64,000 bases of DNA from Paenibacillus xylanilyticus. GTDB lineage: Bacteria; Bacillota; Bacilli; Paenibacillales; Paenibacillaceae. This document shows, piece after piece, positions 17,181 through 27,224 of this stretch. The position numbers and the translations under genes are program-made. The number at the start of each line of letters is the position of its first letter. The stretch's first letter is position 1. The DNA lies in NCBI RefSeq assembly GCF_009664365.1, contig NZ_CP044310.1, positions 3,917,001 through 3,981,000 of the forward strand. Reading direction: 5' to 3'. The notes under the pieces were generated by a model. That model searched no databases. It saw nothing but the letters and a program-made list of their open reading frames with translations, and was not told the origin of the DNA.

Positions 17181-18356
17181 ATGACACATACTAAATCACA
17201 AATTTTGACGGTTATTGATCAATATGCTTCCCGTTTTAAGGAGATTTCATCATACATTGGTGCTAATCCCGAACTCGGGAACGAGGAATACCTTGCTTCT
17301 GCCCGCCTAAAGGAAGAACTGTTATTTCACGGTTTCGAAGTAGAGGCTCCCGTACTTGGACTGGATACAGCTTTTATCGGCACCTACGCTGCTGCCAAAA
17401 AAGGTCCAACCATAGCGCTGTTATGCGAATACGATGCACTTCCCGAGATTGGTCACGCTTGCGGCCATCATCTGATCTGTATGATGAGCCTGGGCGCTGC
17501 AGTCGGTCTAAAGTCCATTCTGGATGAAGTTGGAGGAACGTTGAAAGTATTCGGCACACCTGCCGAGGAAACTCGTGGCGCCAAAGTTCCAATGGCTGAA
17601 GCAGGTCTGTTTGATGATTGTGATGTCGCACTGATGGCCCATCCTTACTATGCTTATGAGAAATCGGGCAGCTCTCTGGCCATTGATGCTGTGCAATTCG
17701 AATTCTACGGCAAATCCTCTCACGCCGCGGCCAGTCCGCATGAAGGGATCAATGCTCTCGATGCCGTTATCCAAACCTTTAACGGCATTAATGCATTCCG
17801 CCAGCAAGTGAGAAGCACTGTCCGGATCCATGGTGTTATTAATAGCGGTGGTCAGGCTGCCAACATCATCCCCGACTATGCTTCAGCCCAATTCTACGTA
17901 CGTGCCGCAACCAGAAAAGAGCTTAACATGCTAACGCAGCGTGTCATTCAGATTGCCGAAGGTTCCGCACTCCAAACAGGCTGTCGTCTTGTGACTTCGA
18001 ATTACGAAACGTCGTATGATGAGATGGTAACCAATGAATCTTTATCTGCAGCGTTTAGTGAAAACCTCATGGAACTCGGTATTCCACAAGACGAGATCGT
18101 TAGCGGAAATGATCATGGCTCCATGGATATCGGTAACGTATCCTTACGCTGTCCTGCAATTCATCCTTACATTCGTGTCGTTGATGAGGTTCACACCCTG
18201 CACTCCATCGAATTCCGTGATCTGGCATTACAGGAGCGGGCACTCGATGGTATGATCTTGGGTGCAAAGGCAATTGCCGCAACAGCTTATGATGTGCTAA
18301 CGAAGCCCGAGCTGCTGCAAACGATTCGAACAGAGTTTGAACAGGCTCTACGATAA
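17181..18356 (+). CDS. M20 family metallo-amidohydrolase (AbgB-like)
   Basis: Zinc-dependent peptidase/amidohydrolase of the M20 family, 391 residues. Metal-binding and catalytic elements are CGHH (94-97), PAEE (127-130) and the HPYY and GNDHGS stretches. The dimerisation domain occupies about residues 185-300. The start is ATG 17181 with GAAGGAG upstream; the longer frame begins in the promoter region. Members split N-acyl amino acids or aminobenzoyl-glutamate. It is divergent from the amino-acid importer, which fits recovery of amino acids from peptides or conjugates, though this is only inference. Confidence 0.85.
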   Translation: MTHTKSQILTVIDQYASRFKEISSYIGANPELGNEEYLASARLKEELLFHGFEVEAPVLGLDTAFIGTYAAAKKGPTIALLCEYDALPEIGHACGHHLICMMSLGAAVGLKSILDEVGGTLKVFGTPAEETRGAKVPMAEAGLFDDCDVALMAHPYYAYEKSGSSLAIDAVQFEFYGKSSHAAASPHEGINALDAVIQTFNGINAFRQQVRSTVRIHGVINSGGQAANIIPDYASAQFYVRAATRKELNMLTQRVIQIAEGSALQTGCRLVTSNYETSYDEMVTNESLSAAFSENLMELGIPQDEIVSGNDHGSMDIGNVSLRCPAIHPYIRVVDEVHTLHSIEFRDLALQERALDGMILGAKAIAATAYDVLTKPELLQTIRTEFEQALR

Positions 18357-18384
18357 TATAAGTTTTAAGTTTACAGACACAACC

Positions 18385-18446
18385 AAAGAGGTGTTCTCTA
18401 CAGATTGGACGGATATCACCCGGTCTACAGAAAACACCTCTTTTCT
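18385..18446 (+). terminator. Rho-independent terminator after the M20 gene
   Basis: Long imperfect stem of about 22 bp (AAGAGGTGTTCTCTACAGA with TCTACAGAAAACACCTCTT) followed by TTTT. Confidence 0.8.
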
Positions 18447-18608
18447 TTATTTTGCATACGTATATTCAAGCCTAACCTGGAGATGCTTGTGAAATGAAAA
18501 CGATGAAAACAATGAAAATTTTACTAATTATGTAAACCTTTTATGGTTCATTTGCTGTCTAGCTTGGTTATGTAATGCTATACTCATCTTGATACAGGAG
18601 GTGCTGTC

Positions 18609-20360
18609 ATGCTGCTCGAAGCGATGTATCACGTTCCCCGTGACAAGTGGGCCTATGCCTACAACACGTCTACGATTCATCTGCGTGTACGTACGAAGAG
18701 AGATGATGTAGACTATGTGACTGCACTGACCGGTGATAAATATGATTGGGACGGAACCTACAGGGAAATCCAACTGGAAAAGGCTGCTTCGGATAGCATG
18801 TTCGACTACTGGGAGGCTGCGGTTAAACCCAAATTCAAACGACTCACCTATATTTTTCGAGTCACAGCGGGTCATGAAAATGTATTTCTGGCTGACAATG
18901 GAATTCACCGAGATCCCCCTTACCCTACTGGAGGATATTACGAATTCTCGTACATTCATGAGATTGATGTATTTAAGGTTCCCGAATGGGCCAAAGAAGC
19001 GGTTTTTTACCAGATCATGACCGAACGGTTCGCCAATGGCAATCCAGACCTTAATCCCGAAGGAACTCATGCCTGGGGAGGTACACCCGAGCTGGATAAC
19101 TACTTTGGCGGAGACCTGCAAGGCGTCCTCGATCATCTGGATGATCTAACCAAGCTTGGCGTAAATGCTATATATTTCACCCCCCTCTTTCAAGCCAACT
19201 CCTACCATAAATATGACACCATTGATTATAAAAAAGTAGATCCGCATTTTGGAGATAATGATTTGCTCAAAAAAGTCACCGAGGAATGCCACCGGCGTGG
19301 TATCCGCGTCATGCTTGACGCTGTTTTTAATCATTGCAGTGAAGATTTCCCGCCTTTTCAGGATGTGCTGCAAAATGGAAAACAATCAAAGTATGCAGAC
19401 TGGTTTCATATCAATGAATTTCCTGTTGGTATTAAGAACGGTATACCTACCTATGATACCTTCGGTTTTTATGGAAATATGCCGAAATTTAACACGGCCA
19501 ATCCGGAAGTGAAAGCGTATCTGCTCGATGTCGCGGAATACTGGATTAAGGAGATCAAGCTCGACGGCTGGAGATTGGATGTAGCGAACGAAGTGGATAA
19601 CCACTTCTGGCGGGATTTCCGTAAGGTTGTTAAAACGGCAAACCCGGAAGCCTATATTGTGGGCGAGGTTTGGAGTGATTCCCTGACATGGCTGATGGGT
19701 GACCAGTTTGATTCCGTCATGAACTACCCTTTTGCCGACAAAGTCCTGGAATTTTTCTGCGGATCCATGGATGGCTACAACTTTGCGAATGAAATGGGCT
19801 CCCTTATAATGCGGTATCCCCAGCAAACCAATGAAGTGATCTTCAATATGTTATGCAGTCATGATACACCTCGCCTGCTCTCTCGATGCGGTGAAGACAA
19901 ACGCCGATTAAAACTGTCCGTTGTATTCCTGTTTACCTACATCGGTACGCCGTGTATCTTCTATGGAGATGAAGTAGGCATCAGCGGTGAAGGAGATCCC
20001 GATTGCCGCAAATGTATGGAATGGGACCCTGCCAAGCAAGATCGGGAGCTCTATGACTTCTACCGGCTGATGATTGATCTGCGCAAAAGCAATGAGGCTC
20101 TTCGCAAAGGGCGCTTCCGCTTCCTGAAAGCGGATCACAACGACCCCTGTATCGTATACGAGCGAATGGATGATCAGCTTCACTTTACCGTCTGGATGAA
20201 TAATACGCCTGATGTACGCACCCTCTCTCACCCTATGGAGACCAGGGACTGGAGAGATGCGCTAACCGAAGACCTCGTTATTCCCACAGAGGGCATCATG
20301 AACATTAAACTCGATCCTTACGGTTATCGAATTCTATACAGACAGTTAGATCCTTCATAA
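18609..20360 (+). CDS. GH13 alpha-amylase family enzyme, neopullulanase/cyclomaltodextrinase type
   Basis: Intracellular alpha-glucan hydrolase, 583 residues, no signal peptide. Residues 1-120 form the N-terminal CBM34-like domain typical of neopullulanase, maltogenic amylase and cyclomaltodextrinase. The GH13 regions are complete: DAVFNH (238-243), GWRLDVANE with nucleophile Asp324, GEVW with acid Glu353, and LCSHDT with Asp419. A CAGGAGGTG ribosome binding site precedes the ATG. It lies on the plus strand next to the glg genes and would process maltodextrins or glycogen branches inside the cell. Confidence 0.9.
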   Translation: MLLEAMYHVPRDKWAYAYNTSTIHLRVRTKRDDVDYVTALTGDKYDWDGTYREIQLEKAASDSMFDYWEAAVKPKFKRLTYIFRVTAGHENVFLADNGIHRDPPYPTGGYYEFSYIHEIDVFKVPEWAKEAVFYQIMTERFANGNPDLNPEGTHAWGGTPELDNYFGGDLQGVLDHLDDLTKLGVNAIYFTPLFQANSYHKYDTIDYKKVDPHFGDNDLLKKVTEECHRRGIRVMLDAVFNHCSEDFPPFQDVLQNGKQSKYADWFHINEFPVGIKNGIPTYDTFGFYGNMPKFNTANPEVKAYLLDVAEYWIKEIKLDGWRLDVANEVDNHFWRDFRKVVKTANPEAYIVGEVWSDSLTWLMGDQFDSVMNYPFADKVLEFFCGSMDGYNFANEMGSLIMRYPQQTNEVIFNMLCSHDTPRLLSRCGEDKRRLKLSVVFLFTYIGTPCIFYGDEVGISGEGDPDCRKCMEWDPAKQDRELYDFYRLMIDLRKSNEALRKGRFRFLKADHNDPCIVYERMDDQLHFTVWMNNTPDVRTLSHPMETRDWRDALTEDLVIPTEGIMNIKLDPYGYRILYRQLDPS

Positions 20361-20366
20361 AGGAAT

Positions 20367-20427
20367 CTCCTAATTCATCAGATCCATGCACCTTTTCCTC
20401 GATCTGGTGTTTAGGAGGTTTTTTTAT
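20367..20427 (+). terminator. Rho-independent terminator after the GH13 gene
   Basis: Stem with arms CTCCTAATTCATCAGATC and GATCTGGTGTTTAGGAG (few mismatches) followed by seven T residues, just before the convergent beta-helix gene. Confidence 0.8.
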
Positions 20428-20435
20428 GATAATTG

Positions 20436-22142
20436 CTAAACCTTGGTCCCCTTGATATTACCATTGGCATCGACAGTGACTCTCCAGCGGGTGGAGTTGG
20501 GTCCTGTCAGTACAAGGTCGTTCACCAGTTGATAGACAGAACCGTTGTTGTCCTTAACCACATCGATCACGACGTTTTTTCCATTCGAAAAAGCGCTGGA
20601 CCCGAATAAATATCGACCAGTAGCACTAGACGATACCAGCAGCACATTATCTTTGATAATGTTATTTTCCACAACCCGATTGGCATTATCAAAATGGACT
20701 GCCCACCAATTCCCATCATAGTTCATGCGATTGCCCGTTATGACGCTGTTTGATCCACGAATTTTTAGTGATGTGCCTTTACCCGAAATGGAATTGCTTG
20801 TGAATGTCACATGATCATTAATGCTGACCATCCGGTCAGGATTGGTCGTGACAAAACCAGGCTGAATGATATTGCCGGTGGCGACTACCCCATTACTCAA
20901 GTCCATAGCAATGCCTGCTTTGGCAATATAATTGCCTTTGATGATGATGTTTCCGTCTGCAATAATTCCCCAATGATTGCCATTAGGAATCACGATATTA
21001 TCGGAGATAACGCCAATATCCATGCCTTCAATCCCGTTATTGGTTCTGGCCTCAATGGCTGCTGTAGGATTCGACCTTAAAATGCTATCAATATAATTGC
21101 CCTGAATCACAAAAATATGGTTGCTCTCATCATTTGGGTTGAATTGGGAAGGGAGAAAGGAGACAGAAACGACAGAGCTATTTCGAATATTACTGAAGAA
21201 GTTTGAAGTGACAAATGCGCCTCTAAAACCGATAAGCCCTACGCCAAATGCTGTTCCGATCACACTGTTATCATGGATATGGAGGCTCCGTGCCCCTGTC
21301 TCGCCACCTTCATTGTTACATGTAATGCCTCCACCTACTTTAGGCACATTGGACCCTTGCTGGCCCGCTGTAAACGTAGTATAGTCTGCATCGGTTGACA
21401 ATACGGGTGTATGAAGATAGTTTGTCGTTACAAATACGTTCCAGGTTGCTTTAATGAGGATTCCGTCCCCCAAGTATCGGTAGCAGTCATTCTGGCTAAT
21501 GATGACAAAGGCCAGATTGGTCCTCACTGCAATGGGCTCTTCACCCAAGTGGTGAAGCTTGTTGTTTCTAATGATAACATTTCTTGAAGGATTCTCCTGA
21601 CTGGTTGAACCGTTCACACCGATGCCGTCCGTAAATTTGCTAATATCATTATTCTGCAATATGACATTGTTGGAATTCTCTACGTAAATACCTGTTCTTC
21701 CTTTGGCCCATCCAGCCTGAGTTGTACGCCTTAACGTTAGGCCACTTACTTCAATGTGGTTGCTGTTTTCGAAGCGTAAACCCTGATCCGAAACTTCCAA
21801 TATGGCTCCCGGATGAGCTCTGATGGTTACCGCTTTTCCATAAAACGTATAAAACCATCCCGATTTTATGACTTTGTAGTGTCCTGGCGTGAATAGTAAG
21901 ATATCACCTTCTTGCGCTGAGTCAAAAAAAGCTTTGATCTGTGCGGATTGGTCAGTTCCATCACCCGGAGCGAAGTTTCTAACGTCAATGATATTTCCAG
22001 GGATAGAAGATTCAACCGCTGCAATATTCCCCAAGATCTGACTAAACATTGCGTTCATCTTGAGTGGATCAAATGTTTCATTCCCACCCCATGCCTCCAG
22101 ATTCGGATTATAAGTGGAGGTGAAATTAATATGATTGGCCAT
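20436..22142 (-). CDS. Right-handed parallel beta-helix repeat protein
   Basis: 568-residue protein, most of it (about 85-500) a parallel beta-helix of the pectate-lyase/NosD type: short repeats such as NNVILQNNDIS, RNVIIRNNKLHH and GNIIIKGNYI recur throughout. There is no signal peptide or transmembrane segment. The first 50 residues (ending in FDPLKMNAMFSQILGNI) resemble the head-binding start of phage tail-spike or structural proteins more than a carbohydrate enzyme. No catalytic residues could be assigned. It sits between the GH13 gene and glgA, convergent with the former; the ribosome binding site AGAGAG is weak. It could be a polysaccharide lyase or hydrolase, a surface protein, or a domesticated phage protein. 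Confidence 0.72.
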   Translation of the reverse strand: MANHINFTSTYNPNLEAWGGNETFDPLKMNAMFSQILGNIAAVESSIPGNIIDVRNFAPGDGTDQSAQIKAFFDSAQEGDILLFTPGHYKVIKSGWFYTFYGKAVTIRAHPGAILEVSDQGLRFENSNHIEVSGLTLRRTTQAGWAKGRTGIYVENSNNVILQNNDISKFTDGIGVNGSTSQENPSRNVIIRNNKLHHLGEEPIAVRTNLAFVIISQNDCYRYLGDGILIKATWNVFVTTNYLHTPVLSTDADYTTFTAGQQGSNVPKVGGGITCNNEGGETGARSLHIHDNSVIGTAFGVGLIGFRGAFVTSNFFSNIRNSSVVSVSFLPSQFNPNDESNHIFVIQGNYIDSILRSNPTAAIEARTNNGIEGMDIGVISDNIVIPNGNHWGIIADGNIIIKGNYIAKAGIAMDLSNGVVATGNIIQPGFVTTNPDRMVSINDHVTFTSNSISGKGTSLKIRGSNSVITGNRMNYDGNWWAVHFDNANRVVENNIIKDNVLLVSSSATGRYLFGSSAFSNGKNVVIDVVKDNNGSVYQLVNDLVLTGPNSTRWRVTVDANGNIKGTKV

Positions 22143-22232
22143 TTTACCAACTCTCTTTCATCCATTTTTCAACCTCATTCACTTCATTCGACCTCTACAG
22201 GGCATTCCAACATGGCTCCGGATTTATTCTGC

Positions 22233-22265
22233 AAAAAAAGCCACAGTACGATATATACTGCGGCT
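22233..22265 (-). terminator. Rho-independent terminator of glgBA
   Basis: Stem AGCCACAGTA / TACTGCGGCT (one G-U pair) followed by seven T residues on the minus strand, 15 bases past the glgA stop codon. Confidence 0.85.
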
Positions 22266-22279
22266 CCGTGGTTTGGTCA

Positions 22280-23722
22280 TTATTTTGTATTTTCAACAGT
22301 AATGCTGCGATAAATGTCCATGTATTCATCAGCCGAAACATCCCAGCTGTAATCCCCGTTCATGCCATTTTTCACAATCTTCTTCCAGTGGTCGGGCTCG
22401 CGATACAACTTCTCTGCACGACGGATCGTATTCATCATGTCATGTGCGTTAAAGCTGGTAAACGAGAAGCCGTTCCCTTCACCGCTGAACTCATTGTATG
22501 CCTGCACAGTATCGTTAAGACCACCCGTTTCACGGACAAGCGGCACACTGCCATACCGGAGTGCTAACAGCTGACTTATACCGCACGGTTCAAACTTGGA
22601 AGGCATGAGAAATATATCACTTCCTGCATAGAAACGACGGGATAATCCATCGTTGAACTTGATTTGGGCTGACATTTTCAGTGGATAACGATAGGACGCC
22701 TCCCGGAACCAATGCTCGTAGGCAGGATCCCCGGTTCCCAATACGGCGAACTGGATGTCATCATAATACAACAGCTCATCCAATATGCGACAAACGAGAT
22801 CAAGTCCTTTAGAGTCAACAAGTCGGGTAACCATGACCATCAATGGTGCGTCTGGACGGACAGGCAGCCCGAGCTCTTTCTGCAGCTCAATCTTATTCTC
22901 CGTTTTCTTGGAAAGGCTTGTTCTGTACTTCACCGGGATTTTGTTATCCGTCGCCGGGTTGTAACTCTTGGTATCAATACCATTCACAATTCCGGTAAAA
23001 CGTTCTCCAAGCGAGCTAAGCAAACCGTCCAAACCATAGCCGTAATAGGAAGTTTTCACTTCCTGTGCGTAGGTGGGGCTGACTGTTGTTACATGGTCAG
23101 AATAGACAATACCTGATTTTAGAAAATTGACATTACCATAATATTCTGCGCCATCCATGGTGAAATATCGGTCGTCCAGTTCAAGCAAATCGCTGAATAA
23201 CGAATGCGGGAATACACCTTGATACAACAGATTATGTATGGTGAATACGGTACGGATCTCACTATAGAATGGCTCATGTGCGTAATGTGCCTGCAGCAGC
23301 AGCGGAATCATTCCCGCATGCCAGTCATGACTATGAAGCACATCCGGCTTGAAGTCCAGCAGCGGCAATACCTCGAGTACCGCGCGATTGAAGAAAGCAA
23401 ATCTCTCCCCATCATCCATATACCCGTAGACTCCATCACGGCCAAAGTAATATTCGTTATCGACAAAATAAATGGGGATACCGTCATGGACGAGCATCTC
23501 AATGCCGCAGTATTGTCTGCGCCAGCCCAGTGGAACATCCGTCACGATAACCGGCTTCATGGCCTCCTTATATTCGTCAGGAATCCCTTTATATTTGGGT
23601 AAAATGACACGAACATCTGCCCCAGCCTTTTTCAAGGCTTGAGGCAAAGCTCCAATAACGTCAGCGAGTCCACCCGTTTTGATAAATGGATGGCCCTCGG
23701 CAGCAGCGAATAAAAGTTTCAC
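22280..23722 (-). CDS. glgA: Glycogen synthase (ADP-glucose)
   Basis: Extends alpha-1,4-glucan chains from ADP-glucose; GT5 family, 480 residues, the normal length for bacterial GlgA. The KTGGLADV substrate-binding motif is at residues 15-22, TVSPTYAQE lies mid-protein, and the C-terminal nucleotide-binding motif reads PSKFEPCGISQL with TGGLNDTV after it. Start is GTG with GGGGGAAG upstream, and it overlaps the glgB stop by 4 bases (GTGA), so the pair is translationally coupled. Confidence 0.95.
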   Translation of the reverse strand: MKLLFAAAEGHPFIKTGGLADVIGALPQALKKAGADVRVILPKYKGIPDEYKEAMKPVIVTDVPLGWRRQYCGIEMLVHDGIPIYFVDNEYYFGRDGVYGYMDDGERFAFFNRAVLEVLPLLDFKPDVLHSHDWHAGMIPLLLQAHYAHEPFYSEIRTVFTIHNLLYQGVFPHSLFSDLLELDDRYFTMDGAEYYGNVNFLKSGIVYSDHVTTVSPTYAQEVKTSYYGYGLDGLLSSLGERFTGIVNGIDTKSYNPATDNKIPVKYRTSLSKKTENKIELQKELGLPVRPDAPLMVMVTRLVDSKGLDLVCRILDELLYYDDIQFAVLGTGDPAYEHWFREASYRYPLKMSAQIKFNDGLSRRFYAGSDIFLMPSKFEPCGISQLLALRYGSVPLVRETGGLNDTVQAYNEFSGEGNGFSFTSFNAHDMMNTIRRAEKLYREPDHWKKIVKNGMNGDYSWDVSADEYMDIYRSITVENTK

Positions 23723-25725
23723 GCCTTCTTCCCCCTTTTTGTTTTGGCAGTGGTCTTATTTGTATTTTTGAGTGCTTTTGGTCTGACCGATGCGACTTCA
23801 TTTGCTGTCTCACCCGTTTTCCGACGTGTATTCTTTTTTAGAATAACCACGCTTAGCGGAGGCAAAACAATCTCCAGACTGTGGGGATGGCCATGAAAAG
23901 GAATCTTTTCGGTAGCTATCTGCATATCATTCAATATACCTGATCCCCCGTAATCGGGATGATCACTGTTCAGAACTTCGGCATACATACCGGGACGCAT
24001 GACACCAATCCGGTAACGCTCCCGCTTGACCGGCTGGAAGTTAACAAGCACAAGGAGTGTATCCGCAGGTTTTTTTCCTTTGCGTACATATGAAATGACA
24101 CTTTGGCCATGGTCATCCGGAGTGATCCATTCATATCCGTCCAGGGAATGATCAAGCTCCCACAAAGCTTTTTCGCTCAGGTACAGCTCAGACAGATCAC
24201 GTTCAAACTTGTGGAGTTTGCGGTGACTGTCATAATCCAGCAAAAACCAATCCAGCTCATCCTCATCTTTCCATTCAATGAACTGGCCAAATTCTCCGCC
24301 CATAAAGAGCAGCTTTTTGCCTGGGAAAGTCATGAAGTAACCCAAGAAAGCTCGCATGCCATCAAATTTTTGTTCGTACGATCCAGGCATCTTGTCCAGC
24401 AAGGACTTTTTGCCATGTACGACTTCGTCATGCGACAGAGGCAGCACATAATTCTCAGAGAAGGAGTACACCACAGGAAATGTCAGCAAATGATGCTTCG
24501 ACGGACGATTGTGGAAATCGGTTTTCATATAGTCCAGCGTATCGTTCATCCAACCCATGTTCCATTTATAATTGAATCCCAGTCCGCCTACGTCCACAGG
24601 AGACGTGACCATCGGCCATGCACTGGACTCTTCAGCCATCATCAGCGCATAGGGATAATACTTGAAAATCGTTTCATTGAGTTGCTGCAAGAAGGCAACA
24701 GCTTCTTTATTTTCCAACCCCCCGTCTGCATTGGGACGAAATTGGCCAGAATGCTTTTCAAAGTCAAGCCTTAACATGCTGGTAACCGCGTCTACACGCA
24801 GTCCATCAAAGTGATACATTTCCATCCAATACAGCGCATTGGAGATAAGGAATGAACGAACTTCCGGTTTCGAATAATCAAAACTTAGGGTGCCCCACCC
24901 TGGTTTCTCAGCCAGCAATGGATCTGCATATTCGAACAGCGGTGTGCCATCAAACAAACGCAGACCATGGGCGTCCTTGGCAAAGTGAGCAGGCACCCAA
25001 TCAAGCAGTACTCCTATTCCAGCCTGATGTAGTGTATCCACTAAATACATTAGATCCTGAGGACCTCCAAAACGGCTTGTCGGGGCGAAGAATCCCGTAC
25101 TCTGATACCCCCAGGAAAGGTCATAAGGGTGTTCACTGAGCGGCATCATCTCCACATGTGTGTATTTCATTTCTAATAAGTAAGGAACGAGCAGATCCGC
25201 GATCTCTCTATAACTGTATAAAGAGCCGTCTTCCTTGCGCTTCCATGTTCCGATGTGCATTTCATAAATATGTAAAGGCTTGTTATATACAGCCCTCTGT
25301 TTCCGTCTCCATGCACCATCGTTCCATTTGTATCCCTGGATGGAACTTGTAATGGAAGCAGTCCGAGGCCGAACTTCGGCGTGGAATGCATACGGGTCTG
25401 CTTTTAGCAGTTCTGTTCCGTTTTCCGTTAAAATACGGAATTTGTATAAAGTTCCTTCACTGATTTCCGGAAAAAAACGAGTCCAAAATCCAGAATCGGG
25501 TATCTTATATAAAGGTGCCTGTTCACCTTTCCAATCATTGCGGTCAAGAGCCAGTCCTACTTCTTTGGCATTTGGAGCCCAGACAGTGAAGCGATACCCC
25601 TGACGATGATCCTCAGTCGCAGGTTGTGCGCCTAATATTCGATAACTGTGATGAAGGTTTCCTTCATGAAACAAATAGATATCCTCCGGCGAAATGGCCG
25701 GATCTGCCAATGGTTGAATGGCCAA
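23719..25725 (-). CDS. glgB: 1,4-alpha-glucan branching enzyme
   Basis: Makes alpha-1,6 branches in glycogen; GH13, 668 residues. Order: N-terminal CBM48 (about 15-115, YRFTVWAPNAKEVGL), then the catalytic barrel with DWVPAHF, GLRVDAV (nucleophile Asp), MAEESSAWP (acid Glu) and LSHDEVVHGK, then the C-terminal beta domain. The last 35 residues are a Lys/Thr/Ala-rich basic tail not typical of the family. Start appears to be TTG after GAAGGTGATCTC. First gene of glgB-glgA, divergent from glgC across a 196-base gap. Confidence 0.95.
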   Translation of the reverse strand: MAIQPLADPAISPEDIYLFHEGNLHHSYRILGAQPATEDHRQGYRFTVWAPNAKEVGLALDRNDWKGEQAPLYKIPDSGFWTRFFPEISEGTLYKFRILTENGTELLKADPYAFHAEVRPRTASITSSIQGYKWNDGAWRRKQRAVYNKPLHIYEMHIGTWKRKEDGSLYSYREIADLLVPYLLEMKYTHVEMMPLSEHPYDLSWGYQSTGFFAPTSRFGGPQDLMYLVDTLHQAGIGVLLDWVPAHFAKDAHGLRLFDGTPLFEYADPLLAEKPGWGTLSFDYSKPEVRSFLISNALYWMEMYHFDGLRVDAVTSMLRLDFEKHSGQFRPNADGGLENKEAVAFLQQLNETIFKYYPYALMMAEESSAWPMVTSPVDVGGLGFNYKWNMGWMNDTLDYMKTDFHNRPSKHHLLTFPVVYSFSENYVLPLSHDEVVHGKKSLLDKMPGSYEQKFDGMRAFLGYFMTFPGKKLLFMGGEFGQFIEWKDEDELDWFLLDYDSHRKLHKFERDLSELYLSEKALWELDHSLDGYEWITPDDHGQSVISYVRKGKKPADTLLVLVNFQPVKRERYRIGVMRPGMYAEVLNSDHPDYGGSGILNDMQIATEKIPFHGHPHSLEIVLPPLSVVILKKNTRRKTGETANEVASVRPKALKNTNKTTAKTKRGKKA

Positions 25726-25921
25726 GAGATCACCTTCTTCCCCTAGAAAATAGATATAACGTTAACCATTACCCCATTCTAGCCAAGTTGAAAAGAAAAA
25801 TGACGTGTTTAAAAAAATGTTGTAATTTTACAGGAATTTTACAGTATACATCGTTTCAACAGCTCCACTTTGCGTTTATGTAAGTACTACACTGGACAAA
25901 TATCTTGGGAGGGAAACGATT

Positions 25922-27148
25922 ATGTTTAATAAAGATTGCATCGCTATGCTACTGGCGGGAGGAGAGGGGAAAAGATTAGCCCCATTGACCTCAAGTATTG
26001 CTAAACCCGCTGTACCGTTTGGCGGGCACTACCGGATTATCGATTTTCCTCTCAGCAACTGCGTAAACTCAGGAATCGATACGGTTGGCGTATTGACGCA
26101 GTACCAAGCTGAATCTTTACACGATCACATTGGTGGAGGAGAACCATGGGGACATGGGAATTCGGAAGAGGCAGGAATCTCCCTGCTTCCATCTTATCAT
26201 ACAGGAAATGACGAATACTTGGGAACGGCGGATGCCATTTATAAAAATATGGACTATATTGACCAGCAAAACCCCGAAAATGTTCTAATTTTGTCGGGAG
26301 ACCACATTTACCACATGAATTATCGCGACATGCTGGAATCCCACAAAGCCAACAAAGCGGTTGCGACTATTTCAGTCATGGAAGTTCCTTGGGATGAAGC
26401 ACATCGCTTCGGAATTATGGCTGCGGATGAAAATATGCGTGTGACCGAATTTGCAGAAAAGCCTGCTGAACCAAAAAGCAACCTGGCTTCCATGGGAATT
26501 TACATGTTTAATTGGGAGTATCTGAAACGCCATCTTCTGCTGGATGCGGCTAATCCGAATTCCAGTCATGACTTTGGTAAAGACGTTATTCCTCAAATGC
26601 TTAATGAAAACAACTCTCTTTTCGTGTATAACTTCGATGGGTACTGGAAAGATGTTGGTACTGTAAAAAGCTTGTGGGATGCTCACATGGATCTGCTGCA
26701 TAACGAAGAAAACTGGAGCCTGCACAAAGAACACTGGCCGATGTTCACTCGCGACTGGAAAACCAAATTAAGTGCTCACAAAGCTCGTCATTCCCGTGCT
26801 GAGCATGCGTCCTCCATGGTTCATGAGTCATGCGCCATTGAAGGCCGTGCAGAGCGCTCTGTTATCTTCTGCGGTACTGAAGTAGGTAAAGGTTCTGAAG
26901 TCAAAGACAGTGTAATTATGCCAAATGCCCGTATCGGTAGAGGTGTTCACATCGAACGTGCCATTATTGGTGAAGGTGCCATGATCAAGGACGGCGCCAT
27001 TGTCAAAGGCACGGCTGATGAAATTGTCGTTGTAGGCCCGAATGAGGTTGTATCTGCCAAACCGGCAGTCCGCACTCAGCCTGCACGTATTCTGAAAGAA
27101 GTATATGAGAAAACCGGCCGCTTGCGCGCTGGCGAACTCTCTTCATAA
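25922..27148 (+). CDS. glgC: Glucose-1-phosphate adenylyltransferase
   Basis: Makes ADP-glucose, the donor used by GlgA; 408 residues. The nucleotidyltransferase motif [12 protein letters not shown] is at residues 13-24, with SKIAKPAVP-like [12 protein letters not shown] after it, [12 protein letters not shown] mid-protein, and the C-terminal left-handed beta-helix repeats ([20 protein letters not shown]). A GGGAGGG ribosome binding site precedes the ATG. It is divergent from glgBA rather than in one operon, and no glgD or glgP is in the window. Confidence 0.95.
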   Translation: MFNKDCIAMLLAGGEGKRLAPLTSSIAKPAVPFGGHYRIIDFPLSNCVNSGIDTVGVLTQYQAESLHDHIGGGEPWGHGNSEEAGISLLPSYHTGNDEYLGTADAIYKNMDYIDQQNPENVLILSGDHIYHMNYRDMLESHKANKAVATISVMEVPWDEAHRFGIMAADENMRVTEFAEKPAEPKSNLASMGIYMFNWEYLKRHLLLDAANPNSSHDFGKDVIPQMLNENNSLFVYNFDGYWKDVGTVKSLWDAHMDLLHNEENWSLHKEHWPMFTRDWKTKLSAHKARHSRAEHASSMVHESCAIEGRAERSVIFCGTEVGKGSEVKDSVIMPNARIGRGVHIERAIIGEGAMIKDGAIVKGTADEIVVVGPNEVVSAKPAVRTQPARILKEVYEKTGRLRAGELSS

Positions 27149-27151
27149 TAT

Positions 27152-27191
27152 ACCAAAAAAGGCAAGCCGTTAATGGCTCGCCTTTTTTGGT
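27152..27191. terminator. Bidirectional terminator between glgC and the histidine kinase gene
   Basis: Long perfect hairpin ACCAAAAAAGGC...GCCTTTTTTGGT with inner AAGCC/GGCTC-type pairing. It has T runs on both strands and separates two convergent genes. Confidence 0.88.
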
Positions 27192-27224
27192 GCTTTCAGA
27201 AGGTGTCGATTGTCAATCGGATGT

